Made by a program: the position numbers and the translations under genes | The notes under the pieces: generated by a model | What the model saw: the letters and a program-made list of their open reading frames with translations, nothing else | What the model was told of the DNA's origin: nothing | Database searches by the model: none | NCBI GenBank assembly: GCA_016987375.1 | Contig: PJRA01000016.1 | Span: 1,633,427-1,697,426 of the forward strand | Direction of reading: 5' to 3' | From: Brachionus koreanus | Taxonomy: Eukaryota; Rotifera; Eurotatoria; Ploima; Brachionidae | DNA length: 64,000 bases | In this document: piece by piece, positions 10,895 to 23,700 of the stretch | Layout: every line of letters starts with the position of its first letter | Position numbering within the stretch: position 1 is the stretch's first letter

Positions 10895-11600
10895 GCTTTG
10901 TAAAAAGTAGAAGAAAAAGATATAATTTTAATGAGAAAAAAAGAAAGCGGTAGACCTGCGAAAATACCGACTAATGGTTGCTAAACTTAGAGCCTATTTC
11001 AATCATAAATCGGATCGTTCGCAAAGAAAGATAACTTGAACGTTTAATTTCCAATATACCTATATTGGAAAGATTTNNNNNNNNNNNNNNNNNNNNNNNN
11101 NNNNNNNNNNNNNNNNNNNNNNNNNNNNNNNNNNNNNNNNNNNNNNNNNNNNNNNNNNNNNNNNNNNNNNNNNNNNNNNNNNNNNNNNNNNNNNNNNNNN
11201 NNNNNNNNNNNNNNNNNNNNNNNNNNNNNNNNNNNNNNNNNNNNNNNNNNNNNNNNNNNNNNNNNNNNNNNNNNNNNNNNNNNNNNNNNNNNNNNNNNNN
11301 NNNNNNNNNNNNNNNNNNNNNNNNNNNNNNNNNNNNNNNNNNNNNNNNNNNNNNNNNNNNNNNNNNNNNNNNNNNNNNNNNNNNNNNNNNNNNNNNNNNN
11401 NNNNNNNNNNNNNNNNNNNNNNNNNNNNNNNNNNNNNNNNNNNNNNNNNNNNNNNNNNNNNNNNNNNNNNNNNNNNNNNNNAAAATTCGCACTTGCCTGA
11501 GCAATATCGACCCAAAGATTGTACAAGACCATGCCAAGAGTGCTCGCTCTAGGCTCGATATAATACGTCGTCATGGAGTTCAATACCTTAACTGATATTA
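10895..11600 (+). pseudogene. Tc1-like transposase relic spanning an assembly gap
   Basis: Before the gap the plus strand gives KESGRPAKIPT and, with a frame change, INRIVRKERxLERLISNI. This resembles the N-terminal helix-turn-helix region of Tc1-like transposases (SGRPRKTT... IxRIVRKxxF). After the gap an open stretch encodes KIRTCLSNIDPKIVQDHAKS and then RLDIIRRHGVQYLN plus a stop, which fits the usual C-terminal end of such transposases. The catalytic region would lie inside the run of N. Stops before the gap indicate decay. Confidence 0.55.
11077..11481. other. assembly gap (405 N)
   Basis: A run of undetermined bases. Any reading frame crossing it is meaningless. The flanks belong to the Tc1-like relic, so a repeat probably caused the break. 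Confidence 0.99.
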
Positions 11601-11831
11601 TTTTTTCAAAATAGAAGGGTTCAGTTAAAATTTAATAAAATATCTTAAGACTTTGTTGAATTTTTGTGCAATATATGTCAAACAATTTTCTACCATTTTT
11701 ACACCCTTTATTTTGAAGATTATCTAACTATTTGTTTTTTATTTATTGATAAATTAAAATAAGTTTAAAAAAAACACAAAATTTATCAAAACATGGAAAT
11801 TATTCATATTCTGATTAAGTCATTTAAGAAT

Positions 11832-13810
11832 TTAATTGAAAAAATCAGCTAAAAATTTTACCTCCTCAACTGATACCTCGCTTGAAAATGGAGATGATGC
11901 TGTAGGTTGAAAATGTGACTCTATTAAAGGTCTTACTATTCGTTTTACTTCACCAGGTATTCTACGATTAGCCAACAAATCTGTTATATTTTCTAACTAA
12001 AATAACAAAATGAATTTTGAAAAAAAGAATTTTTTTTTTGATTTTATTCTACTTGTTTAATAAATTCTGAGGTAATTAAGTCCGGATCAGAAATAACACC
12101 GGAGTCAGCCTGCAATGAAAGTCTCACTTCATCACCATACGTTACAACAGCAAAGCTTATTTTAACATTTGAAATAACCGGATTAAAGTAAATTAAGCCT
12201 TTGAGATTGCGATTGCATACTGACAGTGTGGACAAAGTGGTATCTCCGGCAGCCAATGTAGAACCCTGAAATGTACTTCGATTGAGTACATGTTCAATTA
12301 ACCAAAAAGCTATTCTATCCGGCAACAAATAAAACAATGAATTGACAAAAAAATGAAAAAATAGAAAATCATTGGAATTTTTAAGCTTGGATGTTTTGAT
12401 TTTTGTCATCCATAGACGTGGTATTGAACCCTCAGTATTAACAGGCACCTTGATGCATATCATTGTTGAATTATTTTTTATCTTAAACGGATACTTGTTC
12501 GATGTTAAATCGACAGGCATTATCATTCTCATATCAAATGGATTATTGATGCCTTTTAGGTTGAGATAATTTCTTAGAACACCAGCCATTGTGGAAATAA
12601 GCAGATCGTTCATTTTGGAACGCGTGACCAGCTTGATCCGATTGAGCATTATTAGACTAAATGGCTCGGACCAAGCGATTACTTGGTCGCCAAATGAGGC
12701 CGGTTTTAGCTTGAGCATCTTGAATCTATCGCTTTTGAAGTGTCGGTATGTAAGTGGATTTTGGTCTCTTCTTTGAAAAAAAAATAGGCCAACTATCTTT
12801 ATCCAGGAGAAAAGGACTTGTTTTATAATACCAATGCTTAGATTAAAATAGGCATATCTAGGCTTTAGGTCAAAAGCGTTTCTATTGTCCACTAGGCCTT
12901 TGAGAAACAAGCGCATCAATGACACACCTGAAGAGAATGATTCATGATACAAAAATATTAAAACACTTGTTTTATCGCTGAGATTTTGGCCAAAACTTTT
13001 AAGATAGTACAATTTCCACAATGGCTTATTAAGACTAAAAGTTTGTTGCGCCAACAAGTCAGATATGTAGGCTTGAAGATCACGGTCTGTTTTGAGATTA
13101 GCTACTGTGTTGTCTATTTCAGTGATGTGGTCGTCCAAATTGAAATCAGGCGCTTTTACCCACACGTAGCCAAAGCCGAATACTTTAAGTATTCGTTCAG
13201 AGAATCGACTGAATTCACGATGTACAGAGCGCTGGTTTGCTAGGATTATTTTGTTATTGATTAATTCACGCACTGTACTTTTGGATAAATATCCCTCAAT
13301 AAAAAATACTCCTGCTCCGATTGACTTGGGGCCTTTCACACTTTTTATTTCTTTTCTCAATTCACTGTTAAAATACCAGAATAGTTCGATTGGACTGAGA
13401 AAATCTGGCGTTTGTTCCATTGAATAGCTGCTTGACTCGATCAAGTGTGAACAGTGGAAGCATTTGAATAATAGAGATCTTATAATGGTGAATGGGATGA
13501 ATATGGTAAAAAATAGAATGAGAATTAGTGGTAAAACAAGTACTATGTTTAGAAAAAATAGAAAAATAAGTCCTAAAAAGCTGGTTAATGAGTTTATTTG
13601 TTCGGTTTTGCGCGATATCCGCCTAAACGGATACTCAATTAGATAATTTTGATTGTTGCTGATCGGCTGTGTATCGCTTGGTTGTATGCGATTTATTATT
13701 GACTCGTGAGTGTTAATTGAATTTTTGCCACAATCGCACCCGCTCATTTTCGGCTCGTGTAAATTGCTCGTCCATTTGTCATACTTGCTTTTTTCTTGAT
13801 TTATTATCAT
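11832..13810 (-). CDS. WS/DGAT-family acyltransferase-like protein with altered HHxxxDG motif
   Basis: Two exons (12053-13810 and 11832-11996, phase 0) give 640 residues. The family (wax ester synthase / diacylglycerol acyltransferase) transfers acyl groups from acyl-CoA to alcohols or diacylglycerol, usually at ER or lipid droplets. Visible family marks are a hydrophobic membrane segment (about residues 75-115), LNKPLWKLYYL, MNDLLISTMAGVLRNYL and MIMPVDLTS near 430-480. A C-terminal stretch follows with VCNRNLKGLIY, ISFAVVTYGDEVRLSLQADS and SDPDLI. The catalytic site normally reads HHxxxDG; here the aligned residues (about 286-293) are YHESFSSG, so the second His and the Asp are absent. Catalysis by the usual mechanism is therefore doubtful. 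A GTAAAA inside the last exon (EEVKFL) could be an alternative donor. Confidence 0.8.
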
Positions 13811-14335
13811 TTCATTTTATATTCTATAATAAAAAAATAAAATTATGAATTTTAAAAATAATATTTTTTTTTGTTTTCTATTGCTAAATTGCCTTGATTA
13901 TCAGAAATATAGAAATTAATGTGTTGGATGTTGTTGTTTCTCAATTATTGAATTATAATAAAGAAATAATTATCTTATTGAAATAAAGAGAATTTTAAAT
14001 TTTTTATTTTGAAAAAATTATTTTTTTTTATTTTAAAAATAAATCTTATTTTTTTCTATTAAGAAATATAATTAGATGTAAAACCTTGAATAGATAAATC
14101 TATAAAACTGATAAAATACACAGCTGTTAATGACGATCTTGTTTGGTCAAGATTTTTAAAAAAAATTTATTTTTTCAACCAAAATTTGATTAGATATAAT
14201 TAATCTTTTTATTAATAAGAATCACGCATGGTTTCATATAAAAGCCCGTATATTCTAAGGGGCTGTGTGTTAGTCATGCAAGCAAAGAATTAATAAAAAT
14301 CAATAAAGTATTTTTATGAATTAAAAATCTTCAAA
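13811..14335. other. intergenic with a TATA-like element
   Basis: AT-rich spacer. A TATAAAAG at 14237-14244 followed by a more GC-rich CCCGTATATTCTAAGGGG looks like a plus-strand core promoter, but no plus-strand coding region follows. Treat as unproven. Confidence 0.35.
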
Positions 14336-14481
14336 TTATCTGTGCAGTTTGGGACGCATGTTTAAATCTCTTTCTTCAAAAAATGAGGAACTGGTTTCAA
14401 CTGGGTAAGAATTGCGGGGTAGATGATAAATTCGATCCAGTAAGCTTTGTGTCATATTGGTGATGTTGCTCCAATTATCCG
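14336..14481 (-). CDS. orphan 3' terminal exon, unknown product
   Basis: After a good acceptor (TTTTTAG ending at 14482) the minus strand reads 48 open codons, including DNWSNITNMTQSLLDRIYHL, then PRNSYPVETSSSFFEERDL and MRPKLHR, and a stop at 14336-14338. Codon use is clearly protein-like against the surrounding AT sequence. Upstream exons must lie to the right on the minus strand, but none is visible between here and 18.3 kb. The introns of this gene may be long, or the rest is lost. Product unrecognised. Confidence 0.5.
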
Positions 14482-17400
14482 CTAAAAAGGAACAATTATT
14501 ATGGTCACACTTAAATCAATAAAGTGGGCATTAGCCAAAAACCTTTTAAATAGTAATTTAATGATAGTAATTTCGAATTAAATACAGAAAAATTCAGTTA
14601 TGCAACAAAAGATTTCAAAAACTATTTTATTTGGTGAAACAAGCAAATATTTTATCTTAGTTATCTAATTTTTTTTGATTAAATATTCGAGATCAAAAAA
14701 GCACAAACTAATAAACCTAAATAAACACTAAAATTTGATTCTTAATATTCAAAATCAAAAAAAAAAAATTAACCCTTTAGTAAATTTATAACATTTAAAT
14801 GTCTTTTAAATTTTTCCACCTTTTTTGTCCATGATACTTAAACTTTAATTAAATAAGATCATTAAAATAAAATAAATAGACTTAAGCAAAATAATTCTGA
14901 TCCGCTAAATAATTTTTTTCTTAATTTTGATTATGTAATTATTTCAAATTTATTTTAAAGAAAATTTGCTCGATTCTATAAAAAAAAAATTCAAAATCTG
15001 AAACAAATCGATATGTAATATTTTATGATTCTAAATACAAAAATAAGCTCATTGTTATTTATTATTAGGTAGAATATAAAATTTAAAATAAAATCTTCAA
15101 ACTGTACACATTTAACAAATGCAAAGTTTTTTTTTCTAATTTTGATAATTTTGATAATTAAAAAATTCGACCATAAAAAGTTTTCTTTTCTATCTTACTT
15201 AAAATCTAGATTCATAAAATTTTTTTGAATTTTTTCTCGTTTAAAAAAATAAAATTATTTAAAATTAAAAAGATTTTTTTCTTTTAATTTTGTGTTTTTA
15301 AAGCTACAATTAATTCAAATTAGATAAATTTTTATTTAAAAAAATTATCACGACTGAACTATTTTTGCTTGAAAAAAATTTCTTCAAAAATCAACATTTC
15401 TACTAGTATTAAAATATATTTTTATTTAGAAGGAAGTGCTTATTAAATAGATCAATTTTAATTTCAGAAACCAGCCATTTTCTCAACAGGTTATAATTTA
15501 AATTTAATTCTTTTATTTGTTTCTGCTTTAATTAACAAAATACTGAATCTGTTTACTATGAGAATTTAATCATTAAACTAAAATCTTAAGTACTTCTTAA
15601 CGAATTATAAGATAAAATTTCTGGCTCACAGTGCTCATTCGACTTAAGCTAAGTAAATTAAGATAAACATTTTTCTAGTTCAGAATCTATTTTGATTAAA
15701 TTTTTGTATCTGTATCTGATTTTAAAAAGAATTCAATATTTTTTTTGTTATAAAGTAATGCGATGATTTATGAGTGAGTTATTTCCGTAATTTTTCATGA
15801 TTTAAAATTGACGGATTATGACAAGCGTCTAAAAATGAAACTAAATTTTAAGCTCAAAGTTAAAAATCTTAAAAAGTAATCAATTTCTTTCTAAAATTCA
15901 ATTTTCTTTTTTCACTGAGCCTTTTGGGTCTGATTAATAATTTTAACAAGTTCCTTTACTAGATCCCTTATAACAATGCGCAAATAAAAATAAAATAAAA
16001 CATCTACATTTCATTATCACAGCCGTTGAAATTATTACTAAGATAAACAAATAATTATAAAGCTAGATTTGGAAGCAATAAAGGCTGATAGCAATTTAAC
16101 CCCTTTCAATTCGTTGCAGCATAAAATTAAACCAATAAAATAAAATGATTTTGGCATAAATATGGTTATTACATCAATAAAACTAATAAATAATTTTACG
16201 AAATTTAGATATTTATTTTTTAATTGAAAATTGCTAACTATTTTGTTTATAAATATTATTATAATTAGAAATAAATCTATTAGGAAATTCTGATTTGATT
16301 ATGATCCAGACCCACTTTTAATCAATGATTTTCAAAAAAAAATTATATTTATTAACTAAATAAAATGAAACTTCTATCATAAAAATGCAGTTAATAGCAT
16401 AAAATTAATATCCCTTTTTCTGTTCTTTTCTGAATAAAAACTGTCACAATATAAATACGCGAAATTAAAAACTTAAAATTATGCTCAAGAGTAACACGAA
16501 ACTCATTTCTCAAATTACTAAATGATAAAATTTAATGCAGAAGTGAAAAAATAAATTCAAAAAAGAAATATCAATAATCAAAAAAAAAATAAAAAAAATG
16601 CAAAATTTAACAAGAGGTGCCAAAATTTAAAGTTGAATTCTGTGACACCTAAAGTTTACATGCTAGTCGGAACTTGTGTTTAATTGAAAATAGCATTTCA
16701 CTCGACAATTTGCATTAATTTATTTCCTTATTTAAAACATTTAATTTTTAAAATAAAAAAATAAAAATCGATCTCTATTTTCCAATTGAGAAAACCCAGA
16801 TTAAATCTCTCAGTAATTTTAATTCTAAATCATTGAGACTGATTAATATGGTTTATCTTATTATCTTACAAAATCAGCTTGTTTTAATTACTAGCTTAGC
16901 ATAGTAAAATCTAAGCCGATCATTGAGCTTCATCTATTGCCATTGTTCAGAATCTCATTGATTACATCATATCGATTTTTTCCTAATAAATTTATAAATT
17001 CAAAAATATTTAATTATTTTAATTCAAAATAACTTGATGTATCTCTATTGCGTAAGTGAACAACAAGTAAATAGAATTTATGTAATTGAAACTTTTTTAT
17101 TTAGAATCAAATATTTATCTTTCAAAAAATTGGTGGTTATACACAGACCAAATCATTTGCTTAGAACAAAAAAATTAAGTTTCTTATTTCTGATTCTTGG
17201 GGTTGAATTTTGGATTGATTTACGAGAAAATAAATCGATTATTTATTTAAGTAACGGCAATGTCTTCAGAGATAAGTGTTAAATTGACTCAGTATCAAAC
17301 AATCATCTTTATTTTCTTAGGTCTTAGAAATATACTTAATTTGTTTATCTTATTTATAATAAGGATAAACCTGATATTATGTTTTTATTTTGTCTTTAAA

Positions 17401-18347
17401 TCTGTTAACTTAAGTAATGAAGAAATTTTAAGAAAAATCAATTAAATTTTCCAGATAATTCATAATAGGGAAAAAAATACACTCAATTTTAGAGATTAGT
17501 AAAATTTCTATTTAATTAAACGGAAACGTTTTTTTTTCCAAGTAAATTTAAAAAACTTAAAAATCTTGAATTTTAATTTTTTTGAATTCTAATTCAAAAA
17601 ACTTTATAACTTTAGGAAATTTCAAAATTTTTCAGCAAAAAATTTTGACAACAAAGATTATATTTTTAGCAAGCATCTTAAAAAAATTTTAATTATCGAT
17701 TTTTTTTATCATGTTAAGTCTTTTTGACGGTGATGATTTTCGCCATCAAATAAGAATCCTCCGCATTTCATAATACTTTATATTTTTCTTAACAACCCTT
17801 TTTATTCATCTAATTTAAACTAAAAACCAAACAATATGATAATCAATTAAAATGTTGTTAATTTATTTTTGGTTTGAAAATTTAAATTTAAAGACATTTT
17901 ATTATTTAAAATTTTATTTCAAATTAAATTTTTATAAAAAAACATGGTTAATTGAGTTAGCAAGATTAAAACTGAGACATGCTTTGCAGACGATATGCAA
18001 GTTTTTTTTTGTAAATTAAAGTCATGATTGATAAAGATTGCCATATCAAACCAAAATTATTCTTTATAGAGTGGCTCAATTTGCTATTTTTAAAAGCACT
18101 GCGAATTTAATCTAAAATTTAAAACAGTTTACATGATCAAAATGCTTCTTTTTAATAATCCCTCTTACATCAAAATTGTAAATAAAATTGATAGTTTGTT
18201 TATGAAATTGAAAAAATATATTTTGATTGACAAGGCCATCGTAAAAAAAAACAAGTGAAAAAAAAAAATTGACTTAAAATAATTTTGACAGACATAGCAA
18301 ATTTAAATTTAAAACAAATTGAAAATAATAATTTAAAAATTGACTGT
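14482..18347. other. long gene-poor AT-rich stretch
   Basis: Almost 4 kb with homopolymer runs and short open frames only. The open frames around 17.0-17.4 kb (+) are low-complexity Ile/Phe/Leu runs that I do not accept as genes. It may be intron of the gene ending at 14336. Confidence 0.5.
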
Positions 18348-19802
18348 TTATAGAACAGTTAAATGACCTATTGGTAAAATAGCTTTAATGTATTCTAAAA
18401 ATTTCTCAAAATTAGCAAAATCTGAATCAGGCTTTTCATATTCAGGTATTTTTACAGGTGGAATTAATTTTTCTTGTCCATTTGAAGTAGCAATTTTTGT
18501 TAATAGCCAGTGGTATTTAAATTTTCCATTTTTGTGTACACAATATTCTTTATAATCATCAAGCATAAATATATAAAAGCTTAATTTTAAAATTTTAAAT
18601 TTAAATCAAAAAAGAATAGAGAATTTTAATATACCGTCTATTGCCTTTATTCAAAAATTCCCAATACAATTGATAATAAATCTCGATTATGTTATTAATT
18701 TCATAAGATTGTCTCATATCTGTTTTTTTATTGAAATCAATTAGATCGTCAATTTCTTTATCGAATAACAAAAATATTGGCCAATTTTCCCACTTAAAAA
18801 AACAAACAAAATTTAAAAAAAATTAAAATATCGATAAAATTTTTTCAACTTTTTTTAATTCATTTTTAATTCCACTTTCATATTTTTTACCCAAATAAAA
18901 TTCTTTTAAAGCAATATTTGATTTTTCGGCATGGTCCTTAAAACGCTTTATTCTGTGTGAATATTTTCGTTGCTGATTAAAAGTGTAAACTAGCAACACA
19001 TTAGCTAAATAAGAATAAATGATTTATTAAAGATTAAATTTTGATTTATTTTAATTTACTTTTAAGAATTTTTTCCGAATCACTGGACGAATTTGTGCTT
19101 AAAGAAGACTGTGAATGAGATTTAAACTTAAATAAAAATTTTGATTTAAAATTCAATTTAAAAAAATGAAAAAAAAAACAAAATTTTTTTTACTGATATT
19201 TTGTTTCCTTGTAGACTGAATTTAAAAGAAAAAGCAGACTTTTTGTTTTTCTCGCACTCTCGAAAAATGGCTTTATTTATAAAAATAATAAAAAAAAATA
19301 AAAACTGCAAGTAAATAATACAATCTCTTTCTTTGCACAAAGATTGAACTATAAAACTGGTTGATTCAAATTGATTCAAAAATTCAATCACCGATTCTAA
19401 ATATCTGATCTCATTTGAACATTGGCCGAATAAATAAAGCAAAAAATTTTCTCTATTTCTTGCTTTGTGAACATAAATCTGAGATAAGAAGAAATTAAAA
19501 ATAAATTTTGATAGGAAAATTTTTTAGATTACCTGGACCTTATGTGGCTCTGTAATATTAAGCTTAGCGCACATTTCGGCAACTATTACAGGACTTAACT
19601 GTACTGATTCATCATACAAAGCAAGCAAATTTCTGAACGTCTCAGAATAATTTGTTAAATCGGTAATGACAAATTTTTTCTCGTCAAAAATTGGCGATGT
19701 ATTCTTACTGCTAATCATAGCAGACGTTGAAGACTCGGACAATTCATTATTTGAATTTACCAATTTGTCCATGTCAATGGAAATCAATTTTTGACTTTCC
19801 AT
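18348..19802 (-). CDS. unknown protein, possible Death-fold plus SEFIR/TIR-like adaptor
   Basis: Seven exons (19533-19802, 19322-19478, 19194-19270, 19060-19126, 18850-19004, 18635-18792, 18348-18579) join in phase to 371 residues. The 51-nt intron between exons 2 and 3 and the GTTGAA donor of exon 5 are the weakest joints. Residues about 50-150 are helical, with ETFRNLLALYDESVQLSPVI and an ESVIEFLNQFESTSFIVQSL segment that resembles the end of a death domain. Residues about 190-371 begin with a beta-like NVLLVYTFNQQRKYSHRIKR and contain WENWPIFLLFDKEIDDLI, IIEIYYQLYWEFL and a FYIFMLDDYKE strand. They end FLEYIKAILP. That order (buried LLVYT strand, then helix, then Ef/Rf-iPVl-like block) recalls SEFIR/TIR folds as in MyD88 or Act1. 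The assignment is inference; no sequence signature is decisive. Confidence 0.7.
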
Positions 19803-20789
19803 TTTTAGTAGTACTTTTTTAAAAAAAAAAAATTCGAAATTTTTGTCTTTTCTAAATTAAAAAATTGAATTTAAACAAATTTTAATATCTAAATAAAATA
19901 AAGCACAGATGTGATTTAAATTGAACATTTAAGATACTTTAGATTATTCTAAAATTTAAAATAGCTTTGGAGAATTGAAATTATGAATTTACTCTAACTT
20001 TTATTATTAATATTTGTAATATTTTTATCATAAAATTAGCAATTGCAAATCTCAAAGAACCTGATACTAAGAATGTACGATATTATATTATCAGTCATAA
20101 TTTTCATATCTGTTTACATCAAAAATAAAATATTTGTAGTTCTAAAAATTAAAAAAAAAAAAGAATCTGAGATGAATTTATAGCTCGTGATTAAAAATTA
20201 AAAAAATTTAGAATTATAACTATTTTCTATTAATTTAAATTATTAATTTTTTTAGAAAATTAAATAAATAGAGATGATAAAATCTTGAATAAATTTTATC
20301 TCAATTAAAAGCTTCAGTACATAGTTTTTTTTTTGATCAAAGCTAATTAACAGACTGGTTTGTTTTTAAAACAAAATTTATCATGAAAAATAAAAAAATA
20401 TTTAAGATTAAAAATAACATGTTTAATAGATTTTAAATATGGCAATAAAAACTCAAAATTTGAATAATATATTTATAAGACAAAAAACGTGTCATCATAA
20501 AAAATTATTAAAATAAAATTCATGATTAGCTATATTGACTGAACCTAAATCGATATTAATTATGTTATTTGCACATTAAGGGGATGCTAAAGAGTATAGG
20601 GACAGGAGCACATAGACTCGGCAGTGATGCTTGAGAAAACGCATTAATTTCACAATTCTTAACATAGAATTTGATTTATTCAAAGAGCCAATGGGCTACC
20701 ATAAGACCCACTTAAATATCAATTTTTTCATTCTAAATAATTATTTTAGAAGTAAATATTTTTTAAACTAAAGTTATGTTCTACTGAGA
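19803..20789. other. intergenic between divergent genes
   Basis: Shared upstream region of the minus-strand gene ending its CDS start at 19802 and the plus-strand TASOR-like gene at 20790. A less AT-rich patch around 20580-20645 could be promoter or 5' UTR. No exon is visible. Confidence 0.45.
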
Positions 20790-23700
20790 ATGACCGATAT
20801 ATGCTCATCTCAGACGTCGATAAACTCGTCACAGACCGAATCGAGCAAATTTGTAATACCTAAAAAGACCAAGAGCCAAGAATACTCATTAAACGATCTT
20901 GAAAACGATGATTCAACCGAAAAAGAAGTTCTTGAAGAAAGGCTTAAATCGTCCAATTTTGACCTAACGAACAATTTAAGTGCCTACAAGCGCACTCAGA
21001 TAAAACGAGTAGAAAACAAAGTGCTCGAAGACGAATTTACACGTCTTCTAAATAACAGAAAAGCTCAAATATTCGAAACGAATAAACAATTACATAACTT
21101 AAAGAACAAAACATGTTTGATCGAACGAGTTCTATTTTATGTAGTAGGAAGTGAGGCCGATATGATGGATATTGTAAGAAATGGCTTTACATGTAGACCA
21201 TCCGACGACGACGACCTTAATGTTCTTGGTCCGGCCGCATATGGTCTTCACATGTCCAAACATTTGGATATCACTCTAATGTATCAATATTATTTAAAAT
21301 TAAAATCGTTTTATATTATTGTTGTCAAAACTTTTTACTCTGCATTTCGTTTGTCTGCTCCAGTTCCCGAAAAAAACAAAAAATCCTATCCTGACCCTAG
21401 TGACGGCTTCGAAATGTCTAATCAATTGCCTCAAAAAGATCAACCCATTAAAGTCAGATACTACAATTCACTTGTAAGTTGAATCAAATATCTTTCTGTT
21501 CTAGCAAAGTAAAAAAACATATTATATTAAAAGGATAAGAAAAATAAATTTAACTAAAAAAAAGGATTATTTTAAATTTTAGATTTTTGTTCTTTGCTTT
21601 AAAATTCACTCTAATTCTGTCTAACTCTAATTCAGCTAATTCATCAGAATAAAAAAATGCTTCCAAAAATTAGAATTATTTAAACCAAACTCAAAACAAT
21701 AAACTTGTAGTTTACCTCATTTCTAAGATTAGTTGACTAAAGAATAAAAATGTTCATTAATTCACAGACTCAAAAAAAATTAAAAAAAATAAACTCTGAA
21801 TTATTGAACTTTTCCATAATTTTTAGAAATTTTTTTTTAAAAAATTTTTTTTTGGTCCACAGAATTTTGTATCAATCAATTTTTTTGTACATTTTTTCTC
21901 AAATTTTTCAATTTTCCTATCTTGCTTAGTCTTGAAATTGAATCAAAAGTTAGAATTAGTAATCAAGGTCAAATTGACGTTTATGATCGAAATTGAAATG
22001 ATCATGCTAAAAAACTATCATCAAAAAAAGATTTTTAAATATTATATGAGTAAGAAAATTAATGCAGAAGCATGTAAAAATTTAAAACTACATTAAATTT
22101 CTAATGTATGCAAATCTTTGAAAAAATTTAATGCATAGAGAATTTTTATTTTATTAAAAAAATAAATTTGGAAATTTCCCGGAACTTGTCCGAATGACAA
22201 AAGTCTACTTTTCAGTCCCCTTGCCAATGTTTGTTATTTAGTATATCAACAAAAATTTAAAATAAAGTAATTTAGAAGTGTTTGTAAGTTTAAGATTAAA
22301 GATTAAATTTGTCTAATTGTATAATTTACATTTTTGTCACATAAAGAATAGAGAAATATGCACAATACTTATCTTAGCAAGTTTGGCTACTAAATTAAAA
22401 AATGATCATTTAACTTCGCTCAAAAACTTCAATATGCCTAATAAAGCTTAATTTTATTTGAATATTTTTTCATTTTTAATTAACTATGCGTGACTTTTTT
22501 TCATGAGTGCTATAAATTTTTACTAATTATTGAAATTAGGAATTTAGTAAACAAGTAGAAATTTAATTTTGATGTACTTTAATTGGTTATTTTATCAAAA
22601 AACACAGCCTAACCAGGTAAACCAAATAAAAAAAAATCCATTACCCTGTAATTTTCTCTGTTATTTTCAGAGTAAATGGGAAATTTTGAATTCTAGGATA
22701 TTTTCTTAAAGAATCCAGTTATATTAAATATTAACTCTTATTGTGATTTTAAGGCTTATGTACATGTAACAAGTGCCATATGAATTTGGTATGAAATTTA
22801 TAACAAAGAAAATTTTTCATAAAAAAAAATGATCACTGAGAATGATCGTTCAATTATTGAAAATTATCAAGAAATTTTATCTGATACCAAATAAAAATAA
22901 AAATAACTCTTATATTTTCTATTCATAGAGTTATTCAATTTTCTCTATTTCTAAATGAAAGAATTAAAATTTTTTATTTAATGTTTTTTTTTCAAATAAT
23001 TTCCAAAAAAAAAATTGAGTTAAAAATTTATTGCACAATTTTGGGCCAAGTAACAAAAATATAAAATTTTTCAATTTCAAAGGTCTACTTATTCGATAGT
23101 GATGAAGACTTGAATATAATAGAAACACCGCGTAATGTGTTCCCATGGGCTGTCTTAAAATACGAAGAATCTCTATCACTACCGATTGAAAAAGAATTTA
23201 TCAACCTTTACATAAATCCCAATTCAAAAGACCTCAAAAATCAAATGAAACTTAAACGTCAGCAACAACAAAAGCAGAAAAACCTATCAAATAAAAATAA
23301 CATGTCCAAAACAATAACACCAGTTCTCAAGCCACCTCAGCCGTTTAGATTCCGGCCACAAAATGCTGTCATAGTGGCTCCACCAGCGATTCAAGTAAAC
23401 ATCAATAACAAGCTAATTGAACCAATACTCCCAAGTCCTCAGACAGTAACAAACTTTAAGCCGCAATCGGACCAGCCAATAGTGCCAGTTCTGCCCAAAT
23501 TTGACAAGGCCGAAAGCCACGAGAGTCAAAAAACAGAAAAAAAACTTTTAAGTGTTTTTGGTTCGGACGGTTCCGAGTCGGAGCCAGAAGAATTTTTCGA
23601 CGACGAAAACTGGGCCGAATTTTGCTACCAATACTATATGGACAATTTTAGTGATTTGATTGAGGAAATTCATGCCAAGCCGCCCAGATGGCGTGTCATT

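Noticed and set aside
10971..11595. Long open frames crossing the first run of N
   Set aside because: They are produced by undetermined bases. Only the flanking transposase-like pieces carry information.
14237..14260. TATAAAAG followed by a GC-rich patch as a promoter
   Set aside because: No transcript or coding region follows on the plus strand. Such motifs arise by chance in AT-rich DNA; kept only as a note in the interval entry.
17034..17445. Two adjacent plus-strand open frames of 82 and 61 codons
   Set aside because: Low-complexity Ile/Leu/Phe composition expected from AT-rich DNA, no splice partners and no motif.
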